Source: CAADGY01 sp900696665
GTDB lineage: Bacteria; Acidobacteriota; Terriglobia; Bryobacterales; Bryobacteraceae
Assembly (NCBI GenBank): GCA_035063885.1
Contig: JAPSFM010000005.1
Span: forward strand, 61,040-125,039
Length of the DNA stretch: 64,000 nucleotides
Reading direction: 5' to 3'
Positions 42,723-52,250 of this stretch are shown here, piece by piece. Numbering within the stretch: position 1 is the first letter of the stretch; each line of letters begins with the position of its first letter. The notes below the pieces were generated by a model that saw only the letters and a list, made by a program, of their open reading frames with translations, was not told the origin of the DNA and made no database searches. Both the position numbers and the translations under genes were made by a program.

Positions 42723-44144
42723 ATGAACTTCCGCTTGCCAATGCGCACACTGGCCCTGCTGGCGGCCGCTGTGTGCAGTCTCCCGGCTGCCGATTTCCAG
42801 GTTGGCGCCGCCGCTGTAAAGATAACTCCTCCCATGGGTGCGCCGATGTCCGGCTACTACTACAACCGGGCGGCTGACGGTGTGCACGATGACCTGTTCG
42901 CCAAGGCCCTGGTTTTCGAGCAGAACGGAACCAAAGCGTCCGTCGTGGCTTGCGACCTTTCGAGCGTACCGCGCCCGATTGTGGAACAGGCGCGCCAGGC
43001 GATCGAGCAGAAAACGGGCATTCCCGGCTCGCGCGTCATGATCAGCGCGACCCACACTCATACCGGTCCCGTTTTGCTAAGTGGCGCGACCCGGTACAAC
43101 CTTGAAGGCGAGATGCTCGCCATCGGAAAGAAATACACCGCGGATCTGCCGCGGCTTATCGCCGAGGCCGTGGAAAAGGCGGATGCAGCACTGGCGCCGG
43201 CCCGGATTTCCGCCGCGAGAGGCCGCGAAGAAAGTCTTACTTTCAACCGGCGCTTTCACATGAAAGACGGCAGTGTGGGTTGGAATCCCGGAAAGTTGAA
43301 TCCAAACATCGTCCGCCCCGCGGGCCCCATCGACCCCGATGTGCCGGTAGTGTACTTCGATTCGCCCGATGGAAAGCCAATCGCAACTTATGTCAACTAC
43401 GCGTTGCACCTGGATACAGTGGGCGGCCTGGAATATTCGGCGGATTACCCATACACGCTCGGACGGCAATTGAGCGCGGTGAAGGGCAGCGGGATGCTGA
43501 CCCTTTTCACGATCGGCTGCGCGGGCAATTTGAACCATATCGACGTAACCACCCGCGCGCCGCAAAAAGGGCATGGCGAAGCCGCACGGATCGGTACCGT
43601 CCTGGCCGGCGAAGTTTTGAAAACGTTCAAGCGCCTAGAGCGCCTGCCCGCCGCCGCACCGCAGACGCGCAGCGAGACGGTGCTGCTGCCTTTGCCTGCT
43701 TTCGAACCACGGGAACTCGAATGGGCAAAGAAGATCACACCGCTATTCGGCAAACTCAATGCCGCACCCTTCCTCGACTTCGTAAAGGCTTTCCGGGTAA
43801 CGGACACCGCCGCCCGCGACGGAAGGCCGCTCGAGGCTGAGGTGCAGGTGATCGCGCTTGGAGACGACCTTGCGTTCGTGGGCCTGCCGGGCGAAATTTT
43901 CACGGAACTCGGCGTGGCGCTCAAGTATGCTTCCCCGTACCGGTATACCGTTGTGGCCGAACTTGCGAACGGCTCCGTTGGTTATGTGCCGAATCGAAAG
44001 GCTTATCCGGAAGGTGCTTACGAAGTGGTGAGCGCGCGTTGTGCCGAAGGGTCCGGAGAAATGCTCGTTCAATCCGCGACCAGACTGCTGGTATCGCTTC
44101 ACAGTGGGAAATCGGGGACGCCTCGCACCGATTCCCGGAGATAA
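42723..44144 (+). CDS. Exported neutral/alkaline ceramidase-type hydrolase
   Basis: About 473 residues from the ATG at 42723 (another at 42741; the frame is open from a TTG at 42687). The signal peptide is RTLALLAAAVCSLPAADF. The N-terminal ceramidase fold is clear: VGAAAVKITPPMGAPMSGY, LVFEQNGTKASVVACDLS, and the zinc motif SATHTHTGP near residue 105, then TIGCAGNLNHID and FVGLPGEIFTELGVAL near the C-terminus. The family cleaves N-acyl bonds of sphingolipids; the C-terminal Ig-like domain of true ceramidases is absent, so the substrate may be another amide or lipid. It is 51 bp after the carbamoyltransferase gene. Confidence 0.83.
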   Translation: MNFRLPMRTLALLAAAVCSLPAADFQVGAAAVKITPPMGAPMSGYYYNRAADGVHDDLFAKALVFEQNGTKASVVACDLSSVPRPIVEQARQAIEQKTGIPGSRVMISATHTHTGPVLLSGATRYNLEGEMLAIGKKYTADLPRLIAEAVEKADAALAPARISAARGREESLTFNRRFHMKDGSVGWNPGKLNPNIVRPAGPIDPDVPVVYFDSPDGKPIATYVNYALHLDTVGGLEYSADYPYTLGRQLSAVKGSGMLTLFTIGCAGNLNHIDVTTRAPQKGHGEAARIGTVLAGEVLKTFKRLERLPAAAPQTRSETVLLPLPAFEPRELEWAKKITPLFGKLNAAPFLDFVKAFRVTDTAARDGRPLEAEVQVIALGDDLAFVGLPGEIFTELGVALKYASPYRYTVVAELANGSVGYVPNRKAYPEGAYEVVSARCAEGSGEMLVQSATRLLVSLHSGKSGTPRTDSRR

Positions 44145-44202
44145 ACTTCATCGATCGTGTAATAATGGAGAATCAGTCCTGATTGTCCCCAGGTGACGTG
44201 TG

Positions 44203-45549
44203 ATGGCAGGCCGTTTCTATCCACCCGCCGTGTTGGTGATGGTGTGTGTTGCCCTATCCCCTGCGTGGCCCCAAAGCGATGATCTTCACCCGCTGACGCT
44301 GACCGAAGCGGTCCGGATTGCGCTGGAAAAGCACCCCGATATCGGTAAGGCGCGTGCCAGCGCCGACGCGCTGAAGGGCCGCATTCGGGAAGTACGCGCG
44401 CAGGCGCTGCCGGAGATCTCCATACTGAGCACCGCGACGCGCTGGCGCGACCCCAGCCTGCTGAACGCCTCCGGTCTGGATAACTTTCCGGAGGAACTGC
44501 GTGAGGCGCTGGTGCCTTCGCCTGTCAACCTGTTCGACTACAGCATAAGCGTGAAACAACCGGTTTATACGGCGGGCAAAGTAGGGACCGCGCTGCGGCT
44601 CGCTTCGGTGGAGGCGGAGGGGTCCTTGGCGGAAATCGACCGCGCACAGCAGGATGTCGCCCTGGACGTGGTGAAAGCATTCTATGCCGTGATGTGGTCC
44701 GAGCGGTATTACGAACTGGTCGAAGCAACGCAGCAACAGCGCCAGCTACATCTGGAGATGGCCCGGACACGGCTCAAGAACGGTGTCGCGACCGAGGTCG
44801 ACGTGTTGCGTTCTCAAGTCGCCGTGGCTAACGGAATGCCGGATTTGGTGCGCGCGCGGAACGCTATCCGGCAGGCCCGTTCACGGCTGAATTACTTCCT
44901 GGTGCGTCCGCTCGATCACCCCACGGCTGTCTCCGGAGTGTTCGAAGAGAAATTCTGGGAACAACAGGACCTGGAGGCGCTGTGGAAAGAAGCCCAGCGC
45001 AGACGGCCTGAACTGCAGCGGCTGAGCATAGCCCAACGCAGCGCGGCGGCGCAGATCGATCTGGCGCGGGCGGAGAGCCGGTTGCGTCTGGATTTTGCGA
45101 GCACTTACGGCATCATGGCGAGAATGCCGGAAAACCTTGCGAACCCGCAGTTCGCACGCTGGACTGTGGGGTTGAATTTCACTTTGCCGGTATTCGATGG
45201 CTTCCGCCGCAGTGGGCTGGTGTGGCAGGCCACAGCGAACGAGCGTGCGGCACGTTTGGAGCGGCAGAAGATGGAGCAGCAGGTCCGGCTCGCTCTGAGC
45301 CAGGGTCTGGACAATCTCGCAGCGGCCCGCGAGACAGTAGAAGCGTCGCGTGCGGCGGTGAACGAGGCAGAGCGCGTGCTCTCGATGACCCAGGATAATT
45401 ATAAATATGGCGCCGCCACCACGCTTGACATTGTGGATGCGCAGACGGCGGTCTCGCTGGCTGGAACTAACCTGCTGCGGGGTCTGCACGACTATTCGGT
45501 TGCACGAGCAGAACTGAAGTGGACGATGGGGTTACCTCCGTGGGAATGA
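44203..45549 (+). CDS. TolC-family outer-membrane efflux protein
   Basis: 448 residues, ATG at 44203 with AGGTGAC six bases before (a GTG at 44200 is also in frame). The signal peptide ends near PAWPQS. Two OEP repeats of about 200 residues each have long coiled-coil helices: LTLTEAVRIALEKHPDIGKA, RTRLKNGVATEVDVLRSQVAV, and in the second half ALSQGLDNLAAARETVEAS and NYKYGAATTLDIVDAQTAVS. It forms the outer-membrane channel for the following MFP and RND genes. The stop overlaps the MFP start (ATGA). Confidence 0.93.
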   Translation: MAGRFYPPAVLVMVCVALSPAWPQSDDLHPLTLTEAVRIALEKHPDIGKARASADALKGRIREVRAQALPEISILSTATRWRDPSLLNASGLDNFPEELREALVPSPVNLFDYSISVKQPVYTAGKVGTALRLASVEAEGSLAEIDRAQQDVALDVVKAFYAVMWSERYYELVEATQQQRQLHLEMARTRLKNGVATEVDVLRSQVAVANGMPDLVRARNAIRQARSRLNYFLVRPLDHPTAVSGVFEEKFWEQQDLEALWKEAQRRRPELQRLSIAQRSAAAQIDLARAESRLRLDFASTYGIMARMPENLANPQFARWTVGLNFTLPVFDGFRRSGLVWQATANERAARLERQKMEQQVRLALSQGLDNLAAARETVEASRAAVNEAERVLSMTQDNYKYGAATTLDIVDAQTAVSLAGTNLLRGLHDYSVARAELKWTMGLPPWE

Positions 45550-46685
45550 TCAGGCGCAGTCTTCTTCTTGTGGCGGCTCTGGCCTGCACCGTTGCCGCGG
45601 CCGGGTGCCGCAGGGATAAATCCGAAAGCGTCAGCGCGGCCGAAGTGCGCCCGGTGGCGGTCAAGACGATTCCGGTTACTTCGGAAACGTTCACCGCTAC
45701 CGTCGCTGTGACAGGTACGCTGGTTTCGAGTTCACGCGTGGAAGTGAAAGCGGAAACTACCGGGCGGATCGTTCGCTTTCCAAAGGAGCAGGGGGATCGT
45801 GTCCAGGCAGGTGAATCCGTCGCCTGGGTGGATGACGAGAATTACCGCCTGGCGCTGCGGCAAAGCGAATCCGCCGTCCAGGTGGCGCAGGCCGCTCTTC
45901 ATCGCGCCCAGGTGATGGAGGCCCATACCGAGGCGGAGTTGGAACGTTCACGCAACCTGGTGAAGTCCGGCGGTATTACCGAAAGAGATCTGAGAGCGGC
46001 CGAAGTAGCGGAGAAGGATTCGCGGGCCCAGGTCGCGCTGGCGTCGGCGCAACTGGACCAGGCTGCCTCAGCGGTGGAAGTCGCGCGCAAGCGCCTGCGG
46101 GATACTGTGATTCTCGCGCCGGTCAGCGGCGTAATCCAGGAAAAGTATGTGAATGCCGGAGCCTATGTGGAACCGCCGACGCCCGTGTTCAGCCTGGTGG
46201 ACAACAGCCGGCTCGAGTTGCGGAGTCCGGTGCCGGCAGCGGAGATCGGACCCATCCGGACGGGGCAGCAGGTTCTATTTTCGGTGAGCAGTTTTCCCGG
46301 GGTAGAGTTTTCCGGCCGCGTCATTGAACTTGCTCCGGCGGTGGACGAGCAATCCCGGGCGGCACACGTGCGCATCAAGATAGCGAATCCGGATGGGCGT
46401 CTTCGGGCGGGGATGTTCGCCGACGGGCAGATCATCACCGGTGCCCGGCCGAACACTGTAATGATCCCTGGCTCCGCCATTTATCGCGAGGATCAGAGCA
46501 GGAAAGATTCCTATGTCTTCGTCGACGTAGCCGGCAAAGCCGTAAAGCGGGACGTGCGCATCGGGCGCGAGAAAGGGCCTCTGGTCGAGATTGTCGAAGG
46601 TCTGGCGTCCGGAGACATCCTCATCGCGGAGCGAAGTGTCGAACTCGCGGATGGGGTCCCGATCGAGCAGTCCGCACATCCGTAA
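45546..46685 (+). CDS. RND efflux periplasmic adaptor (membrane fusion protein)
   Basis: 379 residues. The N-terminus RRSLLLVAALACTVAAAGC ends in a cysteine that may be lipid-modified. The lipoyl-like hairpin (VEVKAETTGRIVRFPKEQGDRVQAGESVAWVD) is split around a coiled coil (SAVQVAQAALHRAQ, RSRNLVKSGGITERDLRAAE), then TVILAPVSGVIQEKYVNAGAYV, a beta-barrel and a C-terminal membrane-proximal domain. It bridges the TolC-type channel and the RND pump. Start is fixed by the ATGA overlap with the TolC gene; the pump gene follows after 14 bp. Confidence 0.93.
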   Translation: MIRRSLLLVAALACTVAAAGCRRDKSESVSAAEVRPVAVKTIPVTSETFTATVAVTGTLVSSSRVEVKAETTGRIVRFPKEQGDRVQAGESVAWVDDENYRLALRQSESAVQVAQAALHRAQVMEAHTEAELERSRNLVKSGGITERDLRAAEVAEKDSRAQVALASAQLDQAASAVEVARKRLRDTVILAPVSGVIQEKYVNAGAYVEPPTPVFSLVDNSRLELRSPVPAAEIGPIRTGQQVLFSVSSFPGVEFSGRVIELAPAVDEQSRAAHVRIKIANPDGRLRAGMFADGQIITGARPNTVMIPGSAIYREDQSRKDSYVFVDVAGKAVKRDVRIGREKGPLVEIVEGLASGDILIAERSVELADGVPIEQSAHP

Positions 46686-46699
46686 GTTTCGGGGAACCG

Positions 46700-49600
46700 A
46701 TGTTTCTCAGCGATCTCTCCATCAAACAGCCCGTTTTCGCCACGATGCTCGCCGTATCACTGGTGACGCTGGGAATTTACTCCTATCGCGAGTTGAGCGT
46801 CGATCTGTTTCCGGATGTTGAGATCCCGGTGCTGACGATTCAGACTCTCTACCCCGGTGCTTCCCCCGAGACGGTGGAGCGCGAGGTGACCAAACGCATC
46901 GAAGAAGCGGTGAATACGATCTCCGGCGTTCGTCATATCTCTTCCACCACCACCGAGGGCTTCTCTGTAATCGTCGTGGAATTCCGGCTCGGCACGAACA
47001 TACACACCGCACAGCAGGATGCACAGGCGAAAATTGACGGCATCCGCGCCGACTTCCCTTTATCGATGGAGCAGCCCGTGGTGCAGCGCATCGACTTCAA
47101 CGCGATGCCTGTGGTTTCCATCGCGGTCGAGAGCCCCACCATGGATATCAAGGCGCTGTCCTCCATCGCCGAAAAACAAATTAAGCGGCGCCTGGAGAAC
47201 GTGCCCGGTGTCGGACAGGTAAACCTCATCGGGCTGGCCCGGCGCGAAATCCAGATCCTCGTGGACCGCAACAAGCTGAAGGCACTTGGCCTGACTTATG
47301 CAGAGGTTTCTGCGGCGCTGCGGCGTGAGAATCTGGACGTCCCCGCCGGAAAGCTGGACCAGGGCCAGATAGAGCCGCTCGTGCGCGTGTCCGGCAAGTT
47401 CCAGCAGGTCGAAGAATTCCGCAACCTGATTGTGGCTACGCGCAACGGCAGGCCGGTTTTCCTGCCCGAAGTCGCGCACATCGTGGACTCGATTGAAGAA
47501 CGGCGCAGCGCCTCGCTGGTGGACGAGCGGCAAGCGCTGGCGCTCGATATCGTGAAGCAATCCGGCGCGAACACGGTTGATGTGGCCGATGGTGTGGAAG
47601 CAGCCGTCGCACAGATGAATGCGGAATTCCCGTCACACATACGGCTGCGCACTGTGGTGGACCGGTCCATTTTCATTCGCGAGTCGGTGGAAGATGTCCA
47701 GTTGACGCTGATCATAGGCGCTGCCTTGACGGTGTTGATCGTCTTTTTGTTCCTCAATAGCTGGCGCAGCACCGTGATCACCGGGCTGGCGCTTCCGGTG
47801 TCGGTCATCAGCACGTTCATTATTATGGCCGCGCTCGGTTTCACCTTGAACATCCTGACGCTGATGGGTCTTTCTCTCTCCATCGGGCTGTTGATCGATG
47901 ACGCCATCGTCGTGCGCGAAAACATCGTCCGCCACATGCACGCGGGCGCCGATCATTTCACTGCCGCGCGGGAGGCCACGGCGGAAATCGGGCTGGCCGT
48001 CATGGCGACGACGTTCACCATCGTCGCCGTCTTCGTGCCGGTAGCTTTCATGGGCGGAATTATCGGAAAGTTCTTTTATGAATTCGGCATCACGGTTGGC
48101 TTCGCCGTACTTGTCTCGCTCTACGTCAGCTTTACGCTCGATCCGATGCTGTCTTCGCGCTGGTACGATCCTGCCGCCGATCCGTCGATTCAAAGGTCCG
48201 TGGTAGGCCGTGCGCTCGACAGATTGAATGCACAGATCGAAAAGCTCCGTGGCGTGGTTGCCGCCGCCCTTGGATGGTCGTTATCGCACCGCTGGGCCGT
48301 GCTGCTGCTGGGCGCTGTCGCGATCGGCTCCAGTTTTTTCCTGTTTGGCCGGCTGGGATCGGCTTTTATGCCGGACGCGGACCCCGGAGAACTGCGTGTT
48401 TCCTACAAGGCCGATCCAGGCATTAGTCTCGACCGCTCGATTGAAATCGCCCGAAGCGTTGTCGCGGAGGTTCGAAAGAACCCCGCGGTTCGCTATACGT
48501 ATACGACTGCCGGCGGCACTGGCGGACAACCGGTGAATGAAGGTAACATCTACGTTCGATTGAAGGAACCAGGCATCAGGGCGCACTTCACTGTTGTCAA
48601 AGCGGACATCCGGGAACGGCTGAAAAGGTTCCATGGACTCCGGACTTCAGTGGGCGAAGCGGACGAGCATGCCGCGGAAACCAAACCGATTCAGATCAGT
48701 GTGCGCGGCGCCGATCTGCGGCAGGTTGCCTCGATCAGCGAAGAACTGATGGCACAAATGCGGCAGGTGCGCGGCGCGGCCGACATCGACACAACGGAAG
48801 AACAGCCGCGCCCGGAAGTCCGCATACGCATCGATCGAAAGGCCACTGGCGATTTGGGTCTGGACCTGGGAGGAGTAGCCTCCACGGTAACCGGGCTGGT
48901 TGCGGGCGAAGTCGTCTCGCAGTTCGAAGATCCCGATGGTGACAGCTACGACGTGCGCCTGCGGTTGAACAGGGAGGATCGCACGAGCAACGCCGACCTG
49001 TTGGCCATTGACCTTCCCGGGCATGGCGGGCGCGAACTTGTGCCGCTCAGTCAAATAGCACGCCTGGAAGATGGCGCTGCACCATCCAAAATCCGCCGTC
49101 TCGATCTGATGCGTGAAGTCCGGGTGAGCGCAAACACCGAAAACCGTTCGCTCGGGGAGGTGGTTGGAGATATCATGGCACGATCCGCAGCCATGAAGAT
49201 CCCGCCGGGCTATACGCTCGACCTCACCGGAGAGTACGAAGACATGATGGAGAGCTTCGGCTACGTTCTGCAATCCTTGTTTCTGGCGGTGATTCTGATC
49301 TATGCGATTCTGGCCTCGCAGTTCAGGAGCTTTCTCCAGCCGCTCGCCATCATGTTTTCGTTGCCGCTGTCGCTTCTTGGCGTCGCGGCGATGTTGTACC
49401 TGGCGTCCGACACCCTGAACATGATGTCGATGATCGGTGTGATTTTGCTGATGGGATTGGTCACCAAGAACGCCATCCTCGTGATTGATTTCGCGAACGT
49501 GCAGCGCCGGGCCGGCTTGTCGAGGAGAGAGGCTCTGGTCTCGGCTTCGACCGTGCGCCTGCGGCCGATCCTGATGACGACGCTGGCAATGATCTTCGGT

Positions 49601-49819
49601 ATGCTCCCCCTGGCATTTGAGCTGGGATCCGGGGCCGAGTTCCGCGCCCCCATGGCCCGTGCGGTCATCGGCGGCTTGATTACTTCCACGCTTCTCACTC
49701 TCGTGGTGGTGCCGGTTGTGTATACGTATCTTGATGATGCGGCGGGAATCTTGGCGAAGTGGTGGGGACACAAGCCTCACGAAAAAAGCAGAATGCCGGT
49801 CACTGCGCCGATCAAGTAG
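46700..49819 (+). CDS. RND multidrug/metabolite efflux pump (HAE1/AcrB-type)
   Basis: 1039 residues, full length. Twelve membrane helices with two large periplasmic loops. It opens with SIKQPVFATMLAVSLVTLGIY, has the porter-domain motif YPGASPETVEREVTKRIEEAV, the helix-4 proton-relay segment SLSIGLLIDDAIVVRENI (tandem aspartates), GEYEDMMESFGYVLQSLFLAV, and GVILLMGLVTKNAILVIDFAN in helix 10. It exports hydrophobic compounds using the proton gradient. The substrate cannot be told. It forms one operon with the TolC and MFP genes; no TetR- or AcrR-type regulator is beside it. Confidence 0.95.
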   Translation: MFLSDLSIKQPVFATMLAVSLVTLGIYSYRELSVDLFPDVEIPVLTIQTLYPGASPETVEREVTKRIEEAVNTISGVRHISSTTTEGFSVIVVEFRLGTNIHTAQQDAQAKIDGIRADFPLSMEQPVVQRIDFNAMPVVSIAVESPTMDIKALSSIAEKQIKRRLENVPGVGQVNLIGLARREIQILVDRNKLKALGLTYAEVSAALRRENLDVPAGKLDQGQIEPLVRVSGKFQQVEEFRNLIVATRNGRPVFLPEVAHIVDSIEERRSASLVDERQALALDIVKQSGANTVDVADGVEAAVAQMNAEFPSHIRLRTVVDRSIFIRESVEDVQLTLIIGAALTVLIVFLFLNSWRSTVITGLALPVSVISTFIIMAALGFTLNILTLMGLSLSIGLLIDDAIVVRENIVRHMHAGADHFTAAREATAEIGLAVMATTFTIVAVFVPVAFMGGIIGKFFYEFGITVGFAVLVSLYVSFTLDPMLSSRWYDPAADPSIQRSVVGRALDRLNAQIEKLRGVVAAALGWSLSHRWAVLLLGAVAIGSSFFLFGRLGSAFMPDADPGELRVSYKADPGISLDRSIEIARSVVAEVRKNPAVRYTYTTAGGTGGQPVNEGNIYVRLKEPGIRAHFTVVKADIRERLKRFHGLRTSVGEADEHAAETKPIQISVRGADLRQVASISEELMAQMRQVRGAADIDTTEEQPRPEVRIRIDRKATGDLGLDLGGVASTVTGLVAGEVVSQFEDPDGDSYDVRLRLNREDRTSNADLLAIDLPGHGGRELVPLSQIARLEDGAAPSKIRRLDLMREVRVSANTENRSLGEVVGDIMARSAAMKIPPGYTLDLTGEYEDMMESFGYVLQSLFLAVILIYAILASQFRSFLQPLAIMFSLPLSLLGVAAMLYLASDTLNMMSMIGVILLMGLVTKNAILVIDFANVQRRAGLSRREALVSASTVRLRPILMTTLAMIFGMLPLAFELGSGAEFRAPMARAVIGGLITSTLLTLVVVPVVYTYLDDAAGILAKWWGHKPHEKSRMPVTAPIK

Positions 49820-49999
49820 CTGCCGCCAATCGCTCCTCCCATCGAGCGATCCATCCAAGATCCCGACGCCTCCATCGGGATGCCCACGCAGCCCGACCAC
49901 ACGTCCTACGCGTCTTAAACCCTTAAAGCGCGGTTGCTGGCGCTGATTGATCGGGTATAAACTGTTAAGCCACTATTCCCAGGGAGGAGTTGTTCTGTC

Positions 50000-51379
50000 A
50001 TGTTGCGTCTGGATGCAGATCGGGCCGCGGAGTTTTGTGACGGTCTCCGCCGGAGGGATTTCCTGCATGCCGGCTCTCTCTCTTTCCTTGGTCTCGGACT
50101 CACCCAAATGTTCGGGCTCAAGGCATTGGGGGCGGTAGATAACCGGAAGAAGGATATTAACTGCATTTTTTTAATGCTAGTAGGTGGACCTTCGCAGTTG
50201 GACACATGGGACATGAAGCCTGATGCGCCCGTGGAGATCCGGGGCCCGTACAGACCGATCAAGACAAACGTACCCGGTATTGAAGTATCGGAGAACTTCC
50301 CGCGAATGGCGAAGAACGCGGACAAGTTCGCCCTGGTCCGCAGCGTGTATCACACCGCCGCGGCCGTACATGATACCGGCCATCAGATGATGCAAACGGG
50401 CAGGTTGTTCCAGGGCGGCGTCGAGCACCCGCACATCGGTTGCGTTCTCGGCAAACTGAAGGGGCCGAATGGCGGCGTGCCGGCGCATGTGCTGTTGCCG
50501 GGCAGCATCGGGAGTACCGGCGGCAACATGCCACATGGCCAGAACGCCGGCTATCTCGGAAAAACTTACGATCCGTTCGTGTTGAACGCCGATCCGTCCG
50601 ATCCGAATTTTCGTGTCCCTGATACGCTTCCGCCGGAATACCTGGCCGCTTTGCGGGTGGACCGGCGCAGGAACTGGCGGGAACTGGTGGACCGGACGGT
50701 CAGCAAATTCGAAACCTCGCAAGATGGGCGGCTGTCCGATGCGTCGTTTCATCAGGCATACACGCTCATGTCATCGGCCAAGGCGCGCGAAGCTTTCGAG
50801 TTGCACCGGGAGCCCGAGGCTGTGCGCCAGAAGTACGGGATGAACCGCTTCGGACAGAGCTGTTTGCTGGCACGCCGCATGATCGAAGCGGGAGTGCGCT
50901 TCGTCACGGTGAATATGTTTGAGACGGTATTCGACGAGATCACCTGGGACATCCACGGATCGAAGCCGTTCAGTCCCATCAGTTGTTACAGCGACCTGGT
51001 GGGACCGATGTTCGACAACGCATATAGCTCGCTGCTCGAGGATCTCCACGAGCGCGGTCTTCTCGAAACTACGATGGTGGTTGCTACGGGTGAGTTCGGC
51101 CGCACGCCAAAGGTGAACCCGGCGGGAGGGCGCGACCATTGGCCGCAGTGTTGGACGATGCTGCTGGGCGGTGGTGGGATCAAAGGCGGTCAAGTGATCG
51201 GCTCCTCCGATGAGATCGGGGCGCTTCCAAAGGATCGGCCAACGTCGCCGGCCGAGATCGCAGCGACCATTTATTACGGCCTTGGCATCGATCTCGAATT
51301 GGAATTGCCGGGAGCGCAGGGACGCCCGCTTCCTTTGGTGGATCGCGGCGTCCAGCCGGTTCGCGAACTCTTCTCCTGA
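50000..51379 (+). CDS. DUF1501 protein with Tat-type signal
   Basis: 459 residues. The N-terminus has a twin-arginine pattern (LRRRDFLHAGSLSFLGLGL), so it is likely exported folded. The sulfatase-like DUF1501 features follow: FLMLVGGPSQLDTWDMKP, EIRGPYRPIKTN, the HDTGHQMMQTGR segment, LARRMIEAGVRFVTVN, WDIHG and ATGEFGRTPKVNPAGGRDHW near the C-terminus. The family is related to alkaline phosphatases/sulfatases; its reaction is undescribed. It usually pairs with a DUF1553/DUF1549 cytochrome-type gene, which is not present here. AGGGAGGAG lies upstream of the ATG. Confidence 0.88.
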   Translation: MLRLDADRAAEFCDGLRRRDFLHAGSLSFLGLGLTQMFGLKALGAVDNRKKDINCIFLMLVGGPSQLDTWDMKPDAPVEIRGPYRPIKTNVPGIEVSENFPRMAKNADKFALVRSVYHTAAAVHDTGHQMMQTGRLFQGGVEHPHIGCVLGKLKGPNGGVPAHVLLPGSIGSTGGNMPHGQNAGYLGKTYDPFVLNADPSDPNFRVPDTLPPEYLAALRVDRRRNWRELVDRTVSKFETSQDGRLSDASFHQAYTLMSSAKAREAFELHREPEAVRQKYGMNRFGQSCLLARRMIEAGVRFVTVNMFETVFDEITWDIHGSKPFSPISCYSDLVGPMFDNAYSSLLEDLHERGLLETTMVVATGEFGRTPKVNPAGGRDHWPQCWTMLLGGGGIKGGQVIGSSDEIGALPKDRPTSPAEIAATIYYGLGIDLELELPGAQGRPLPLVDRGVQPVRELFS

Positions 51380-51410
51380 GTTGTTGCCTAGCCGGGACTC
51401 ATATGAAACA

Positions 51411-51439
51411 AGTGTTGCCGTTTCTGTTTTCGCAACACT
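51411..51439. terminator. Hairpin between convergent DUF1501 and oxidase subunit III genes
   Basis: AGTGTTGC (51411-51418) and GCAACACT (51432-51439) form a perfect eight-pair stem with a 13-base loop rich in T. It sits between two gene ends and could serve both strands; a true T-run is lacking on both sides. Confidence 0.4.
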
Positions 51440-51495
51440 ACTTTCACAAAAAGAGAGCGCGCGGGCGAACACGGCGGCAGCATGTCGCGCCGGTT

Positions 51496-52158
51496 TTATC
51501 CCCAGAACTGGAAGAGAAGAATCACATAGACCCAGATGGCGCCCATGAAGTGCCAGTAGTTTCTGCTGACATCCACGAAGGTTCTCTTGGCCGGACCCAG
51601 GCGAAAGCGTAGCGCCTCGAACTCCACGTAAAGCAGGCAGACAAGGCCGCCGCTGAGATGGAGGGCATGTGCCACTGTAATCATGTAAAAAAAGGAGCTG
51701 CTGGGACCGGAGTTGATGTAAAAACCATCCTTGAGAAGCTCACTCCATGCTGTGTACTGACCAAAGAAGAACCCGACTCCAAGCAGCACGCCCGCCGTCC
51801 AGCAGAAATTGAACACCTCGCGGTGGCCCCTGTGAAGGCTTCGCCGCGCCCATTCGAGGCAGCCGCTGCTGGCCACCAGCAGAACAGTGTTGATCCATAA
51901 TATGTCCGGCAGCGGGAGGCTTACCCAATCGTCCGAAGTTCCGCGGCGCGCAAACATTACAACACTGAACGCGGCGAAGAACATCAGAATAGACAGTAGC
52001 GCGAGATACATGCCGATCAAGGCAGCGCGGCGGCTCGAGCCGGTTTCCGGATTCGGGATCTCCTGGCTTCTGCCGCCCAGCGGAAAAGGACCTCGCGCCC
52101 CCGTGGAAAGCAGAAACACGCCAATCGTGAGGATAAAACCGATCCCAGCTAAAACCAT
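51496..52158 (-). CDS. Cytochrome c oxidase subunit III-like protein
   Basis: 220 residues with five clear hydrophobic segments. Family motifs are FFYMITVAHALHLSGGL near residue 157 and YWHFMGAIWVYVILLFQFWG at the C-terminus (usual form YWHFVDxVW), plus WTAGVLLGVGFFFGQYTAW in the middle. The conserved glutamate of helix III is not obvious, and the usual D after YWHF is G. Subunit III stabilises the haem-copper oxidase; the other subunits are absent here, so it may belong to an alternative oxidase or be an orphan. It is 92 bp after the transaldolase-like gene on the same strand. Confidence 0.82.
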   Translation of the reverse strand: MVLAGIGFILTIGVFLLSTGARGPFPLGGRSQEIPNPETGSSRRAALIGMYLALLSILMFFAAFSVVMFARRGTSDDWVSLPLPDILWINTVLLVASSGCLEWARRSLHRGHREVFNFCWTAGVLLGVGFFFGQYTAWSELLKDGFYINSGPSSSFFYMITVAHALHLSGGLVCLLYVEFEALRFRLGPAKRTFVDVSRNYWHFMGAIWVYVILLFQFWG

Positions 52159-52250
52159 TCTCTGTTTTGACGATACCCGGAACCGGCGTGATTGCCGGTA
52201 TGCCGATCGAAACTACCACGGCGCAGGAGAGCCGCGCAAATGCCGGCGCA

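Noticed and set aside
48647..49900. Long minus-strand open frame of about 417 codons antisense to the RND pump
   Set aside because: Full of His/Gln/Arg shadow-type composition; the RND protein on the other strand is certain.
52182..52199. Hairpin ACCGGC/GCCGGT between the aldolase and oxidase subunit III genes
   Set aside because: Only six pairs without a T-run, in the middle of a same-strand gene run; too weak to call a terminator.
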